A stretch of DNA of 64,000 bases from Peromyscus leucopus (taxonomy: Eukaryota; Chordata; Mammalia; Rodentia; Cricetidae): positions 46,174,142-46,238,141 of the forward strand of contig NC_051072.1 of the NCBI RefSeq assembly GCF_004664715.2, in the 5' to 3' direction. How positions within the stretch are numbered: the first letter of the stretch is position 1; each line of letters starts with the position of its first letter. Of the stretch, positions 47,411 through 58,290 are shown piece after piece. The position numbers and the translations under genes are program-made. The notes below the pieces were generated by a model. It saw only the letters and a program-made list of their open reading frames with translations, searched no databases and was not told the DNA's origin.

Positions 47411-47644
47411 CTTCAGACCTTCCTAAACAGCACTGCTGTTGCAGAGCTGGGGAGCAGAATACTTTCCTCCTCGTTGACCCAATTTACAATACATCTTAGT
47501 ACCAGAAATGTGTTCCTTGGGGAAGGACAAATAGACAAACAGCTTATCTGTGGCCCTATAGGAGGTATCGCAGATGCTTCAGATGTATAATGTGGTTTTG
47601 CTTAAGTAAAATGTCAAGAGCAGGCAAGGAGCTGAATTACCTAC

Positions 47645-47811
47645 CTGGTTAAATCCAGAAAGGTGAGATTTACGAGTCTGCTGAAGGTCGTATTTTGAAT
47701 TGTAGGCAAGAAATTAAAGCTGAACTCCAAACATTCTGTTGAGTTTGGTAGAGTGCCAGGAATTTCACTGAGACCTAAATTTTCACAGCTGTATGTTTTG
47801 TTGGTTTCTTT
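47645..47811 (-). CDS. CD180: CD180 exon 2: N-terminal LRR cap and first repeats
   Basis: The exon has 167 bases with acceptor ATCAG at 47812 and donor GTAGGT at 47644. It starts in phase 0 and ends with two bases of a codon. It reads KETNKTYSCENLGLSEIPGT, then LPNSTECLEFSFNFLPTIQN, then TTFSRLVNLTFLDLTR. This is the N-terminal cysteine cap and first LRRs of the ectodomain. The exon lies 13.2 kb downstream of exon 1. Confidence 0.96.
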
Positions 47812-48149
47812 CTGATGGGAGAAGCAATGTAAATTAATATTGGATTTAGTAATTTGATATACTATCTAGCAAAATTATTTATGATTTATCTTTTGAGAAT
47901 CAGACCCACATCTAGTAATCTTCCCCAAAAATATACTTGCAAAAACACAAAATGCTTATGCACAATCTTATTCACTACAGGTTTTTAGTAAGCTACCACC
48001 AAGAATAACAACAAAGCACTCGCTCTTGATTAGATTATGATTCAAATAAGTAAGTTGGTAAAAGACATTTGTAGTCCATCAGAGAACTTTGAATCATGGA
48101 ATTAGATAATATTAAGAAAATTGCATGCTTTGTTAGGAATGTATTGGCT

Positions 48150-48300
48150 GTAAGCCAAAATGTGGAGGATACACCTCTAATCCGAGCACATTGGAGAGAG
48201 TCAGGAAGATTATGAATTAAAGGATGATGTGAGCTACACAGCAAGACCCTGTCTCAAAAAACAAACAACCTCCCAAACAAACAAATAAACAAAAACCAAG
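48150..48300 (+). mobile_element. B1-like SINE, diverged
   Basis: CACCTCTAATCCGAGCACAT, then TGTGAGCTACACAGCAAGAC and CCTGTCTC with an A/C-rich tail. It lies in CD180 intron 1. Confidence 0.65.
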
Positions 48301-48667
48301 GATATTTTCTAGCATGCACAAGCCTGAGTTTAATCCTCAGTACTGGGAGAGAAAAGGATTGTCAATAGCCACACTATTATCAATATGAGTCTAGCTGAAC
48401 AAAATGTGGTACTCCCTAGAGGAACCCTGCAGAAGTATTCTTGCCGAAAAGAAGCTTCCAGATGAAGGAATGAATGAACTGGAATGTAGTCTAGACTTTA
48501 GGCTTAGCTTCATGTCTGCAAGTGAGTGACACAGTGAATTTAAGTTAAAACATCATAAAGTAGCAGTCACCCAAACACAGAAAGTGGGACATTCTAGATA
48601 GTAAGTAACTGGGGAAGGTAGGGGGCAGAGGAAGAAGAGGAAAAGGAGGAGGTCAGAAAAGCTTTTT

Positions 48668-48865
48668 AGAAAGGGGAGTTGGTGATATGTCTCAGTGGGC
48701 ACTTGCCACCAACCCTGCCAACCTGAGTTTGCTCCCTTGAAACCCACAGGATAGAAAGAACCAACTCTTGCACTTGGTTCTTGCAAATCGACTCCACACA
48801 CATGCCATGGTGTGTCCTCACATGCTTGCATATGCACAGAAAATAACTGTTTAAAAGCTATTTTA
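48668..48865 (+). mobile_element. B3/B2-like SINE
   Basis: GTTGGTGATATGTCTCAGTG is followed by CTGAGTTTGCTCCCTTGAAA and CATGCCATGGTGTGTCC. Confidence 0.6.
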
Positions 48866-49194
48866 TAAGAAAAAATATCCATAATACTTATATAAGCAAA
48901 TAATAGATTAACCCTTGTTTAGATTATGATTTTTAAAAAGCTAGGAAAAGACATTTTATAAACAATTGGAGAACTTTGAAGACAGGATTTGATGATATTG
49001 AGAAATAATGAATTTGAGAGAGAAAGAATATGAATTTTTTAACATTAATGGCTAATATGATTATATAAAAGAAATGGTCTTAGATTTTTTTTCTAGATGC
49101 AGATTAAAGTAGCTAAAAATAAAGTGACAGGGTTGATATTTGCTTTAACAAACTCTGGCAAAAATAAAAAATAAAAAAAGAAAGAAAAAGAGAC

Positions 49195-49310
49195 AAATCA
49201 TTCCATAATCCCAGCCCTTGGGAGGTTAAGACTGGAGGATTGCTGCAAATTCTAAGCCAGTCTGAGATAGTAAGACCCTGACTCAACAAACAAACAAACA
49301 AACAAACAAT
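49195..49310 (+). mobile_element. B1-like SINE with (AAAC)n tail
   Basis: CCATAATCCCAGCCCTTGGG is followed by AAGCCAGTCTGAGATAGTAA, ending in an (AAAC)n tail. Confidence 0.65.
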
Positions 49311-49745
49311 GCAAAGGAACAGAGCGGGAGGGAGGAGACAGAATTGGGTGGACAAGTTTGAAGACAAACGCTGACTGTCCTTGAATAGTGAGTGATGGCT
49401 ATTTGGAAGTTCTGTTAACTATTTTGTAACAAATTTTCTTACTACAATATTAAAAGGAAAACTAAGTAACACAGATCTTGGGTGTTTCAACCTTGAAATG
49501 TGAATTATTTCCCCTTTTAGGATCTCTAGGTTATGACTACCAGGCTGTGGGTCTTTGGGCCCACCCTGTGTCTAACATAGTTGACGATCCTGAAATCTGA
49601 CAGGCATTGCCTCTTAAATCCCTAATCCAAGATACAGATCTTGAACTAAGTAGAAATGGGAAGATATTCATCAGAAGTCCACAGAACTGTAGGGTCATGG
49701 TTTATCTGGTGTTGCTGTAGGGTCATGCATGGCTGGTGTGCGTGT

Positions 49746-49746
49746 G

Positions 49747-49789
<43 letters not shown>
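49746..49789. repeat. (TG)n microsatellite
   Basis: About 20 TG units lie in CD180 intron 1. Confidence 0.97.
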
Positions 49790-49799
49790 TTGCAGTGGG

Positions 49800-51094
49800 G
49801 CAGGTAGGAAGGTCTGGTGATGTGTTTCCTGCCGAGCGAGGCTCCTAGCTAAGAAAAGTATCATTGGAGATACAAGAAGATGAGCAACAGGGACCACCAG
49901 TGCTCAGCTCGTCTCACATCTTAGGTGAACTCATGTAACCACCGGTCTCCTGGTCTTTCCTTATCACACACCTGCTCTCCAGTGGCCCATGAGGCTGTCC
50001 CACCACACTCTAGTTCAGCTGCCTTCCTGCTGTTGACGACAAACAGATTTTCCAGCAGGAAACAGAAGTACACACACCTTCCTTTTCTCCTGAACGGTGA
50101 GGCTCTCTAGACGGCACCATTTTAATCATTTTTTTTGCTTAACTCCATTTCCTGCTCAATGATGTACTTTTTCCTAGCTCCACTAAGCATGCGCATCTAC
50201 AGGAAACCACTGGTTTCCTTCTATTCTGTGAGGCTATTACAACTGTCGATGATGAAAATGACGTATTTATATTTCCCTGTAATTTATCCTCCATATTTAT
50301 AGACCCAAAGTCCTCTCTGCACTGTCACAAATCCATCCACATAATGTCCTTGAAATGCACACATTGCATTTAAAACCTAGATTAAGCTGACTGGTGAGGA
50401 AGAGCATGTTGCAAGACTCTGTGCCTGGTGCCCGTGAATGTGGCTCACCCAGAGAGAACCTGTGCGGACGGCTGTGGGCTCAGTTTTGCTGTGGTTCTCA
50501 TTAGCTTGGAAGAGACATTTTTCCTTTCTAGTCCCTATTGGCATATCTGACTCCATGTACATATGGATAAAGGGGAATCCGCCAGTCTGTCTGGCTCGAT
50601 TATAGTACCACAGTGAAAGGTCTAAGGCTACCGATTCCCCCTTCTGAATATACATGCCTAGGACACTGAAATTATTCCCTCTTTCAGCCTCTCCTGGGCC
50701 TTCTAAGCACTTTACTGCACAAATGGGATTGGAAAGTAGAGGCTGCCAAAAAAAAAAAAAACCAAAAAACTCTGCTGAGCCAGGGGCCAAGGGAGTTTCT
50801 AGATGGAGAAAAGGCGAGGAAGTGAAGTAGTTCTTTCACCGCAGCAAAAAAGGCGAGGCAGGCAGGCAGATCACCAGAGCATGTTCCACAAATCTCCGCG
50901 AAGATGGAAATAGCAATGGCCCTGCTGCCCCTGATTTCGAGGAGGACGGGGGATGACAAGAATCAGTTAGAATTTCAAACCAAACATGTCTTGGGCTCCA
51001 CACACAGCCGCCCCTACTGTTTCTTGCAGTTCAGAGTTTTACAATAAGAATTGTTATGACCATGAGAGTTAGCAACATAAAGAAGCACTGGACA
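49800..51094. other. CD180: CD180 intron 1, no feature recognised
   Basis: Unique-looking sequence with a short A-run at 50750-50762. No gene or clear repeat was seen. Confidence 0.4.
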
Positions 51095-52815
51095 GTTTTT
51101 TTTTCCAGTTTATTTTACTTATTTATTTTTAATTAATCTATTTTTACATCCTAGCCTCAGTTTCCCCTCCCTCCTCTCTTCCCATTCCCTTCCTCCACCC
51201 CCCCCCCCCCCCCGTCCACCCCCAACCCACTCTTCCTCTGTTTTTGTTCAGAAAGGGGCAGGTCTCCCATGGGTACCAACAAAGCATGGCATATCAAGTT
51301 ACAGTAAGACTAAGTTCCTCCCCTTTTATTTAGGCTGGGCAAGGCAATCCAGTATGAGGAACAGGTTCCCAAGAGCCAGCCAAAGCTTTAGGGACAGGCC
51401 CTGTTCCCATTGTCAGGAGTCTCACAAGTAGACCAAGCTACACAACTGTCACACATGTGTAGAGGGCTTAGGTCAGTTCTCTGGTGGTTGGTTCAGACTC
51501 TGTGAGTTCCTATGAGCCAGGTTAGTGGTTTCTGTGGGTTTTCTTGTGATGTCCTTGACCCCTCTGGCTCCTACAATCCTTCCTCCCTCTCTTCAGCATG
51601 ATTCCTTGAGCTCGGCCTGTTTGGCTGTGGGTCTCTGTATCTGTTTCCATCAATTACTGGATAAAGCCCTGTTATAGAATATTTTAAGGTGTGTTACTGT
51701 TGTTTGTGTTGCATTTAACTCTGTGAAGCTGTATTACTGTGTCTATCTAAAACACTTGATGGTCTAATAAAGAACTGAACAGCCAATAGCAAGTCAGGAG
51801 AAAGGATAGGCGGGGCTGGCAGGCAGAGAGAAGATATAGAAGGAGAAATCTGGGAGGTTGGAGGAAGAGAGATCAAGTAGCCAGAGGAGGAAGAGGAAGG
51901 ACTCCAGGGGCCAGTCACCCAGCTACACAACCAGCAATGGAGTAAGAAAGAAAGATATACAGGAATAGAGAACAGGAAAAGCCCAGACAGAGGCAAAAGA
52001 AAAAATGGGTTAATTTAAAGTAAAGAAAAGCTGGCAAGAAACAAGCCAAGTTAAGGCCAGGCATTCATAATTAAGAATAAGACTCTGTGTGTGATTTATT
52101 TGGGAACTCGGTGGTAGGCCCCCCAAAAGAGTAAAAACAAAACAAACAAACAAAAAAACACCAACAAAGTCTCTTTGATGACAATTGGGGTAGTCACCAA
52201 CATGATCACAGGAGATGGCGAGTTCAGTCTATATATCCACTATGTACTACTAGGCGGCTTACCTGGGGTCATCCTTGTAGATTTGTGGGCATTTCTCTTG
52301 TATCAGGATTCTACCTGACCTTGAAATGCCTCATTTTTCCAGTTATTTTTCAGTACTCTCACCCTCCATCCACTCCCCAACCAGATTCCTCAAGTTCCCA
52401 TCCCTATTCACCCCCACCACACCCAGGACATCTCTTCTGTTTCCCCTTCCCTGGGAGATCCACTCATTCCCCACCGTGGGCCTTCCTTGCTACCTAGCCT
52501 CTTTAGGTATACCAAAAGGATGCTCAATCATACCACAAGGGCACTTTCCCAACTATGTTCATAGAAGCATTATTCATAATAGCCAGAACCTGAAAACAAC
52601 CTAGATGCCCCTCAACTGAAGAATAGATAAAGAAAATGGGGTACATTTATACAATGAGGTATGACTCAGCTGTAAAAAACAATGACATCATGAAACTTGC
52701 AGGCAAATGGATGGAACGAGAAAAGATCATCCTGAGTGAGGTAACCCAGGCCAAGAAAGATAAACATGGTATGCACTCACTCATAAGTGGATATTAGCTG
52801 TAAAGTAAAGGAGAA
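51095..52815 (-). mobile_element. LINE-1 3' end with 5' inversion (interrupted by an LTR)
   Basis: 51105-51669 and 52167-52505 are L1 3' UTR sequence on the - strand (for example AGAAAGGGGCAGGTCTCCCA and GGGGTCATCCTTGTAGATTT as seen on +), with a T-run at its outer edge. 52506-52815 is the end of ORF2 in + orientation (ACAATGACATCATGAAACTT, TGGATGGAACGAGAAAAGAT, ACTCATAAGTGGATATTAGC). The arrangement is that produced by twin priming. No ORF is intact. Confidence 0.8.
51670..52166 (+). mobile_element. Solo LTR (class II-like) inserted in the L1
   Basis: TGTTATAGAAT...CACCAACA, about 497 bp, is bounded by AAGCCC (51664-51669) and AAGTCT (52167-52172), probably one decayed 6-bp duplication. It contains a CCAAT box, a GGCGGGGC box and a TATA-like AAGATATAGAAGG in that order, which sets + orientation. 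The 5' half resembles the LTRs at 24069 and 32884. Confidence 0.78.
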
Positions 52816-52859
52816 CCTTGATTTTATTTTTTAAGGCTGGAAGTGTGAACATGTGCGTG

Positions 52860-52861
<2 letters not shown>

Positions 52862-52894
<33 letters not shown>

Positions 52895-52912
52895 TCACTC
52901 ACTCACTCACTC
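52862..52912. repeat. (CA)n followed by (ACTC)n
   Basis: About 14 CA units change into about 5 ACTC units. Confidence 0.95.
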
Positions 52913-52999
52913 TCATTTAGTCCTTTTGAATGTAAGGTTTTGTAAGTTACATATATTCATTTTATACCTCCTTAAGAACAAGGACATGAGCAACACCCC

Positions 53000-54870
53000 G
53001 CCCTACCCAATGCAGCTGGGGTTCGCCAAATTCAATGAATTGCAGTCTGGGAGTTCTAGCCCAGGCTCTAGAGAGGTCTCCAGCCCAGGTAGTTGGGCAC
53101 TACTATGATCTCTTTGTGATGAGGAAGCACGGTCCTGCCCAGGGCCATGGCACTCTAAGTGGAGCATGGAGACCCACATGCAGGCCTTGGGCAGTCCACC
53201 CCAGCATCTTGCAGCATCAGGTAGATAGGCACTGCTATGGTGAGCAAATGTGTGGAGTGAGATGGGAGAGAGACAGAGACAAAATAGTTTATGTCCTGTG
53301 GACATAAAGAGGTGGGTGGCTTCGTGGCCACCCAGGGCCATGGTGATGTCTAGGCCTGGGCTTCTGCTGGGGATCATGCCTGGGTTCATGGCTCTGATGG
53401 AGCCATGGTCTGTGTTGATGTTCATGGATCCTTTCTGATACCACCAAAGGCAGAGCGGATAGGGCTGTGCAGAGTTGGCCCCGCCCCTCCCTGATTGCAA
53501 CACTGGGGAGAACTGGTCCTGCCCCTCACTGACTGAAGCACCCAGGAGAGAGAGAGCCCTATACCTCACCTGGGCTGCACAATAGCGCTGACTCTGTTAG
53601 CAGGGGCCTGGGCAAACTGGCCTTGAAGGCATGAGAATGGGAGAGCAGGCCATGCCCCTATTTATGCCAATGGTGGCATGGGTGAGGGAAAGATTCCCTC
53701 CTCTCCTTGCCTCTCACCACCTGCAGCCGGTGGGGGACCTGACCCAACCCCTCACCAGCTGCAGCACTCGGGAGAGCAGGCCCTGCACCTCACCTGGGCA
53801 GTACAATAGAGCCCACCCTGTCGGTGGAGGTGTGGGTGAGCCAGCCTGAGGTTGTGAACATGGGAGAGCCGTCCCCACTACTCATTTGTCTAGTGGCAGC
53901 CTGGGTGGGGGGAAATATGTCTCCCCACCCCCCACCACCCATCAATGCCTGAAGTAGATGGGAGAAATGTCCCTGTCCCACAGCAGCTGCAACACTCGGG
54001 AGAACAGGCCCTGGACTTCAACTGGGCAACACAATAGAGCTGACACTGTTGACGGAGGTGTGGGTCAGCCAGCCCTGATGTTGAGAGCATGGGAGAGCGA
54101 TCCCCATTACTCATCTGTCTTGTGGCGGCATGGGTGGCAGAGAGATGCCCTCCCCCCATCAATGCCTGAGGTCATAAAAACAGGAGAGCTGTCCCTGGCC
54201 CTCATCGGCAGCAGCACTCTGGAGAGCGGCCCCCACACCTCAGCTGGGCAACACAGTAGAGCTGGCCCTGAAGGTGTAGGTGTGGGAGACCCGACCCTGA
54301 GGGTGTGAAAGCCAGAGAACTGGCTCCCCACGGCTTGCTTTTTGCTGCAAGGGGTGAACCATCCAGGGCAATGCTGGAGAGCCCATCCTGATGAAGACAG
54401 GGGCAAGCTGGCAGGCCCACCAACCCTGCAACCTACCCAGGCCCAGAACCAGAATTATAGGTTGGCCCACCCCAACATCTAACTAACCCATCTGTGATCT
54501 GCTGGAGCATGGAGGGTGGTCAGTCCCATGCCCTAGGGCTGCAGGATCTCCACAACGCAGGGCAGCAATGGGGATGTCCAGGAAGAGTTCCAGTGAGGGC
54601 CCATCATGGATGGTGCAGCAGAGACCAGGGGCCTGGAACCAGACCAGTGATTCTTTGCGACGAATGCCTGCTTGTAAAGAGGTATGGGTAAAGGGGTTTA
54701 CTGCGTGACTCACTGTGACACACTGCAGCTTCCATGACAAGATATTCCCCTTCTTTTTTTCCCTTTTTCTCTTAAATTTTATTTTGTTTTATTTGTGGTA
54801 AGGCGAGAGATGGGTGGAATTGGGAGACATGATGTGAAAGACACAAAGAATAATAATAAAAAAAAGAACA
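53000..54870. repeat. Complex retroelement-derived repeat with degenerate internal units
   Basis: A GC-rich segment repeatedly uses the blocks GCAGCACTCGGGAGAGCAGG, CACCTCACCTGGGCA, ACACAATAGAGCTGAC and GAGGTGTGGGTGAGCCAGCC (for example near 53530, 53760, 53990, 54210). It ends in GGGAGACATGATGTGAAAGA and an A-rich AATAATAATAAAAAAAAG tail. The tail suggests the 3' end of a non-LTR element on the + strand. The family was not recognised. Open frames on both strands are without homology. Confidence 0.6.
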
Positions 54871-55082
54871 GGGACATATAATCACAGCACCATTATCAAA
54901 TTCAGAATGTTTAACATCGATTCTGGTTATTATTCAACAGTCCATAATTTTGCTAGCCGCTGCCTTGCTGGCCTCCAAGATAATTTTCTGGTTTTTTCAA
55001 TCTGGAATCATACCTTGCATTTGTTGTCAAATTTCCACAGATTCCTCTACTCTGAGGCAATTCTTCAGCCTCTTTATGACAC

Positions 55083-55085
<3 letters not shown>

Positions 55086-55137
<52 letters not shown>
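55086..55137. repeat. (TC)n microsatellite
   Basis: About 26 TC units. Confidence 0.98.
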
Positions 55138-55139
<2 letters not shown>

Positions 55140-56200
55140 GCCTTCCTTTCTTTTTGAAAGAAAAAAATGTAGGCTCACGTGTGCCAGAGGAACATCTTTT
55201 ACCGTGGTTCTATGTGTTTCCTGATCTTGGATTCAGGTAGAAGCTACATTTTGGTAGAAGTGCCTTCTCACCACCATAACCAGGGGCAGCACTTCGGGTG
55301 GGTTTTACCAGCAGAGCATGGGGTCATAGTGTAAAGGAATGAGCATCCTTCAGAGGATGCCGCAAAGCAACAGACAGCTCCACCGATGCCAGGACCACGT
55401 GCCTTGGGGGAATTTTCTCCCAGGCAGACGTCCACCATGCCACAGCTCCCTGGTCCCCACGTGATTATTCTTTCTGGAGATGGACAGTTTCCAAAGTTGC
55501 TTTTCCCCTCTTCTGCCTCGGCTGGCTGCACTGCCGACAGGGCCCATCCTTCTTAATGTGAACGTCTGTGCCAGCGGAGCGGCAGCGGCAAAGCCACTTG
55601 GAGGCGAGCAACCGCGTGCACCCTGCTCTGTGTCAAGAAGCATTTGTTTAGGAGCCACACCGCAGTGCACCGGGACCCAGGCCAGCCACTTTGTCTTCAG
55701 CTTGGGCTCAGATCCCGGCCTCTTTCACCTAGAGCAGGGCTCCTTTGTGTTTGCAGTCCCCTCTCCCTCCAGGCATTCCTTTGCATTTTTTCAATCAGGA
55801 TGTTATTTTGTTTCTGCTGTACCTCAACTGCCTCCCACCCCACTGTATTTTCTGTCCTTGCAAGCATTGAGAAAGTTTTTTTCTAATTTGGAAGCCTTTG
55901 AATTTCACTCGAATGCTTATTCCCTGCTTTTCAGACGTCTAGTGCACTTGACACATGCATGCATGAGGATTTGGAAACACTGACCCACCACCCCCACGCC
56001 TCCCTTTAATCACACCTTGATCCAAAGGAGCAGTTTGACTGGTAAGCTAAATTCCAGAGCAAAGATTACTCTCTGAAAGCAAAACAGCCACTGAAGGGAA
56101 CACTCCCAGGAAGGCACATCCCTAAAATGCTGTTGTCAACTGACTCCTCCAGGTGAAGGACATTCCAATTAAACCTGCTTTGTTTTCTGTTCCTTTACAG
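55138..56200. other. CD180: CD180 intron 1, unique with CpG-containing segment
   Basis: 55430-55680 contains an unusual density of CpG and CACGTG for this intron (ATGTGAACGTCTGTGCCAGC, GGAGCGGCAGCGGCAAAGCC). No repeat was recognised. Open frames here lack homology. Confidence 0.4.
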
Positions 56201-56432
56201 CAGTGGTTCTCAATCTGTGGGTCAAGATCCCTTTTGGGGTGTGTGTGGAATGATCCTTTCACAGGGGTCACATATCAGACATCCTGAACATCAGGTATTT
56301 ACATTACGATTCACGACAGTGGCAAAATTACAGTTATGAAGGAGCAACGAAAATAATTTTGTGGTTGGGGGTCACCACAGCATGAGGAACTGTATCAAAG
56401 GGTTGCAGCCTTAGGAAGGTTGAGAACCACTG
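56201..56432. mobile_element. URR1-type hAT/Charlie DNA transposon with near-perfect 8-bp TSD
   Basis: Termini are CAGTGGTTCTCAATCTGTGG and AAGGTTGAGAACCACTG. Flanking 8-mers CTTTACAG (56193-56200) and CTCTACAG (56433-56440) match at 7 of 8. The orientation is that of the copy at 8874. Confidence 0.93.
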
Positions 56433-57402
56433 CTCTACAGAATTAGCCTGCTTGTCTCCAAGCTCACAGCACTAACTCTGTGTTGCCTGGGCTTCCCTTT
56501 TTCCCGGCGGTAGCTTGGGGATAAGAAACTCACCCTGCAGGTGTGCTGTGAGAAGTGTGAGAAGGGGCCTCAGTCCTGAGCAATAGGAGAGCCCACTTCA
56601 GGGGTCATCTCACTCCCCCATCATCTAAAGCTCCCGGGAAAGCTGGTGCATCTGTGAACTTGGAGTTCTTCCAAAGAGGGCACCGCCAAGTAAAGCCCAC
56701 CCCATTCCTAGACACAGAAGGACTTGGTCTTACCCTGGTTTTGAGTGGCTATCCATCAAGACCAAGATGAGCCCATTCGAAATGGGGTGGGGGAGTAAGT
56801 CTGCAGGCCCAGGGCACTATTTCAGGGTGCATTGAAAATGTTACAACAGTAGCAATTACAGAGCACTGGATTCCAGCTACTCTGCACATTTGCCAGTCTC
56901 TAAAGGCCTGGTCATGGTTGTAATTTTGTTACACGCATACAAATAACATGGGGCATTTAGCAACAGATAGATTCTCTGTGGAGTATTCGTGAGTTTTTAT
57001 TATAATTTTCTCAGAATTTGGTGTAGGTTGGAACTTAAGCCAAAACATTTATTAAAATATTAATTCTGACTTCTACTCAACATGCATATATATGTGCACG
57101 TATGTATATATCAGTTTTTGAGCTGTGAAGGTTAGAAATAGGAAACAATTAATCTTCCAGAAGAAACTGTGGGATAATATCATCATAGCTTTGGGGTAGA
57201 CAAAGATTTCTTAAACTGGACAGAAATGTACTGAAAATTAAGGGAAGAAATGTTAAATCAAATTATAGTAATATGAAGAACTTCCAGTTGACACAAGATA
57301 CCTTTAGGAAAGTTGAGAGGGAAGTCTCAGAGTAGAGGAACATATTGGCTATCAAATCAAGAAAACAAAGGAGAAAATGGGCCAAAGACTTAAGTATTTC
57401 TC

Positions 57403-57510
57403 ACACACAAATGTAGTTGTAGAGTGCTGGGGGTGTATCAGTGTCATAATGCCCGTCTAGAATGAGAGCGACATTGGGTTTGATTCTCAGCAGTACAAGA
57501 AGACAGGAAG
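57403..57510 (+). mobile_element. ID-like SINE
   Basis: TTGTAGAGTGCTGGGGGTGT followed by GGGTTTGATTCTCAGCAGTA resembles the tRNA-derived ID element. Confidence 0.55.
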
Positions 57511-57694
57511 TATGTAAACAACCGTGAACATTCATCAGAGAAATCAAAGCCGAATCCCAATGAAATACTACTTCCCAACCATCAGGATGGCTCACATTTA
57601 ATATCAAATGTTAACAAGACTCTGGAGCAATGAACAGTCACACATACTGCCAATGACTGTTAATTAGTAGCAATGTTTTATAACGCTGGCAATG

Positions 57695-57697
<3 letters not shown>

Positions 57698-57744
<47 letters not shown>
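57698..57744. repeat. (CA)n microsatellite
   Basis: About 23 CA units. Confidence 0.98.
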
Positions 57745-57746
<2 letters not shown>

Positions 57747-58290
57747 TATGGGAAAATATATCTACTCAGGTACTCATATAACATACATTTGTATATTTGT
57801 TTACTAAAGAAAGGCATAATCAAGAAAGCCCAAAACTAGTATCATACATAACTCTCAGAAAATTATAAACAATACAGTTTTCTATTAACAGTAGAGTAAT
57901 AAATAAATGGTAGGGTCTTCTACCAAACAGAGTGTCATTCAACAGTAGGAGTCAACAAATGACTATTGTGCATGTCATCAGAAAGTGTCACCAATTTAAT
58001 ATCAAGAAAAAGGAGCCAGGTAAAAAGAATTCTAACATTATGGCCCCCCTACTGTGTAAAGTTATTTTTTTGGCAGGCATAAAAGCAGCCATGATGATAG
58101 AAGTTAGAAAATTGGATCTCTTAGAGGAACTAATGACCTGGAGGAGGCTTAAGGGCTTCTGAGGTATGGAGTACACACTGTGTCTTGAGTTGTATTGGGA
58201 ATACCTGGATGTGTTTATTGGGGAAACTGCAATTAACTGCATATGGAGGGCTTTGTGAACGTTCTGTGTGTTTTGCTTCGACAAAAGTTG

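Larger units (their letters stand above)
45809..47644 (-). other. CD180: CD180 intron 2
   Basis: The intron is 1.84 kb with a GTAGGT donor at 47644 and an AG acceptor at 45809. It contains a 19-G homopolymer (46077-46095), a (TA)n tract near 46152-46168, an ID-like SINE on the - strand (about 46185-46292), a B1 (46855-47045) and a URR1 (47193-47410). Confidence 0.85.
57130..58290 (+). mobile_element. Ancient LINE-1 (L1M-like) ORF2/3' fragment
   Basis: ATGGGCCAAAGACTTAAGTA, AATCAAAGCCGAATCCCAAT, GAAATACTACTTCCCAACCA and CAGGATGGCTCACATTT follow the order of mammalian L1 ORF2 near its 3' end. It is interrupted by an ID-like SINE (57403-57510) and a (CA)n tract (57698-57744). It is highly decayed. 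Confidence 0.55.

Noticed and set aside
52998..54740. Multiple 60-190 codon frames on both strands
   Set aside because: All lie in one repetitive, GC-rich retroelement-derived block. Overlapping frames on both strands point to composition, not genes.
55480..55983. 167-codon open frame in CD180 intron 1
   Set aside because: No homology was recognised. It lies in a CpG-containing patch that naturally lacks stops.
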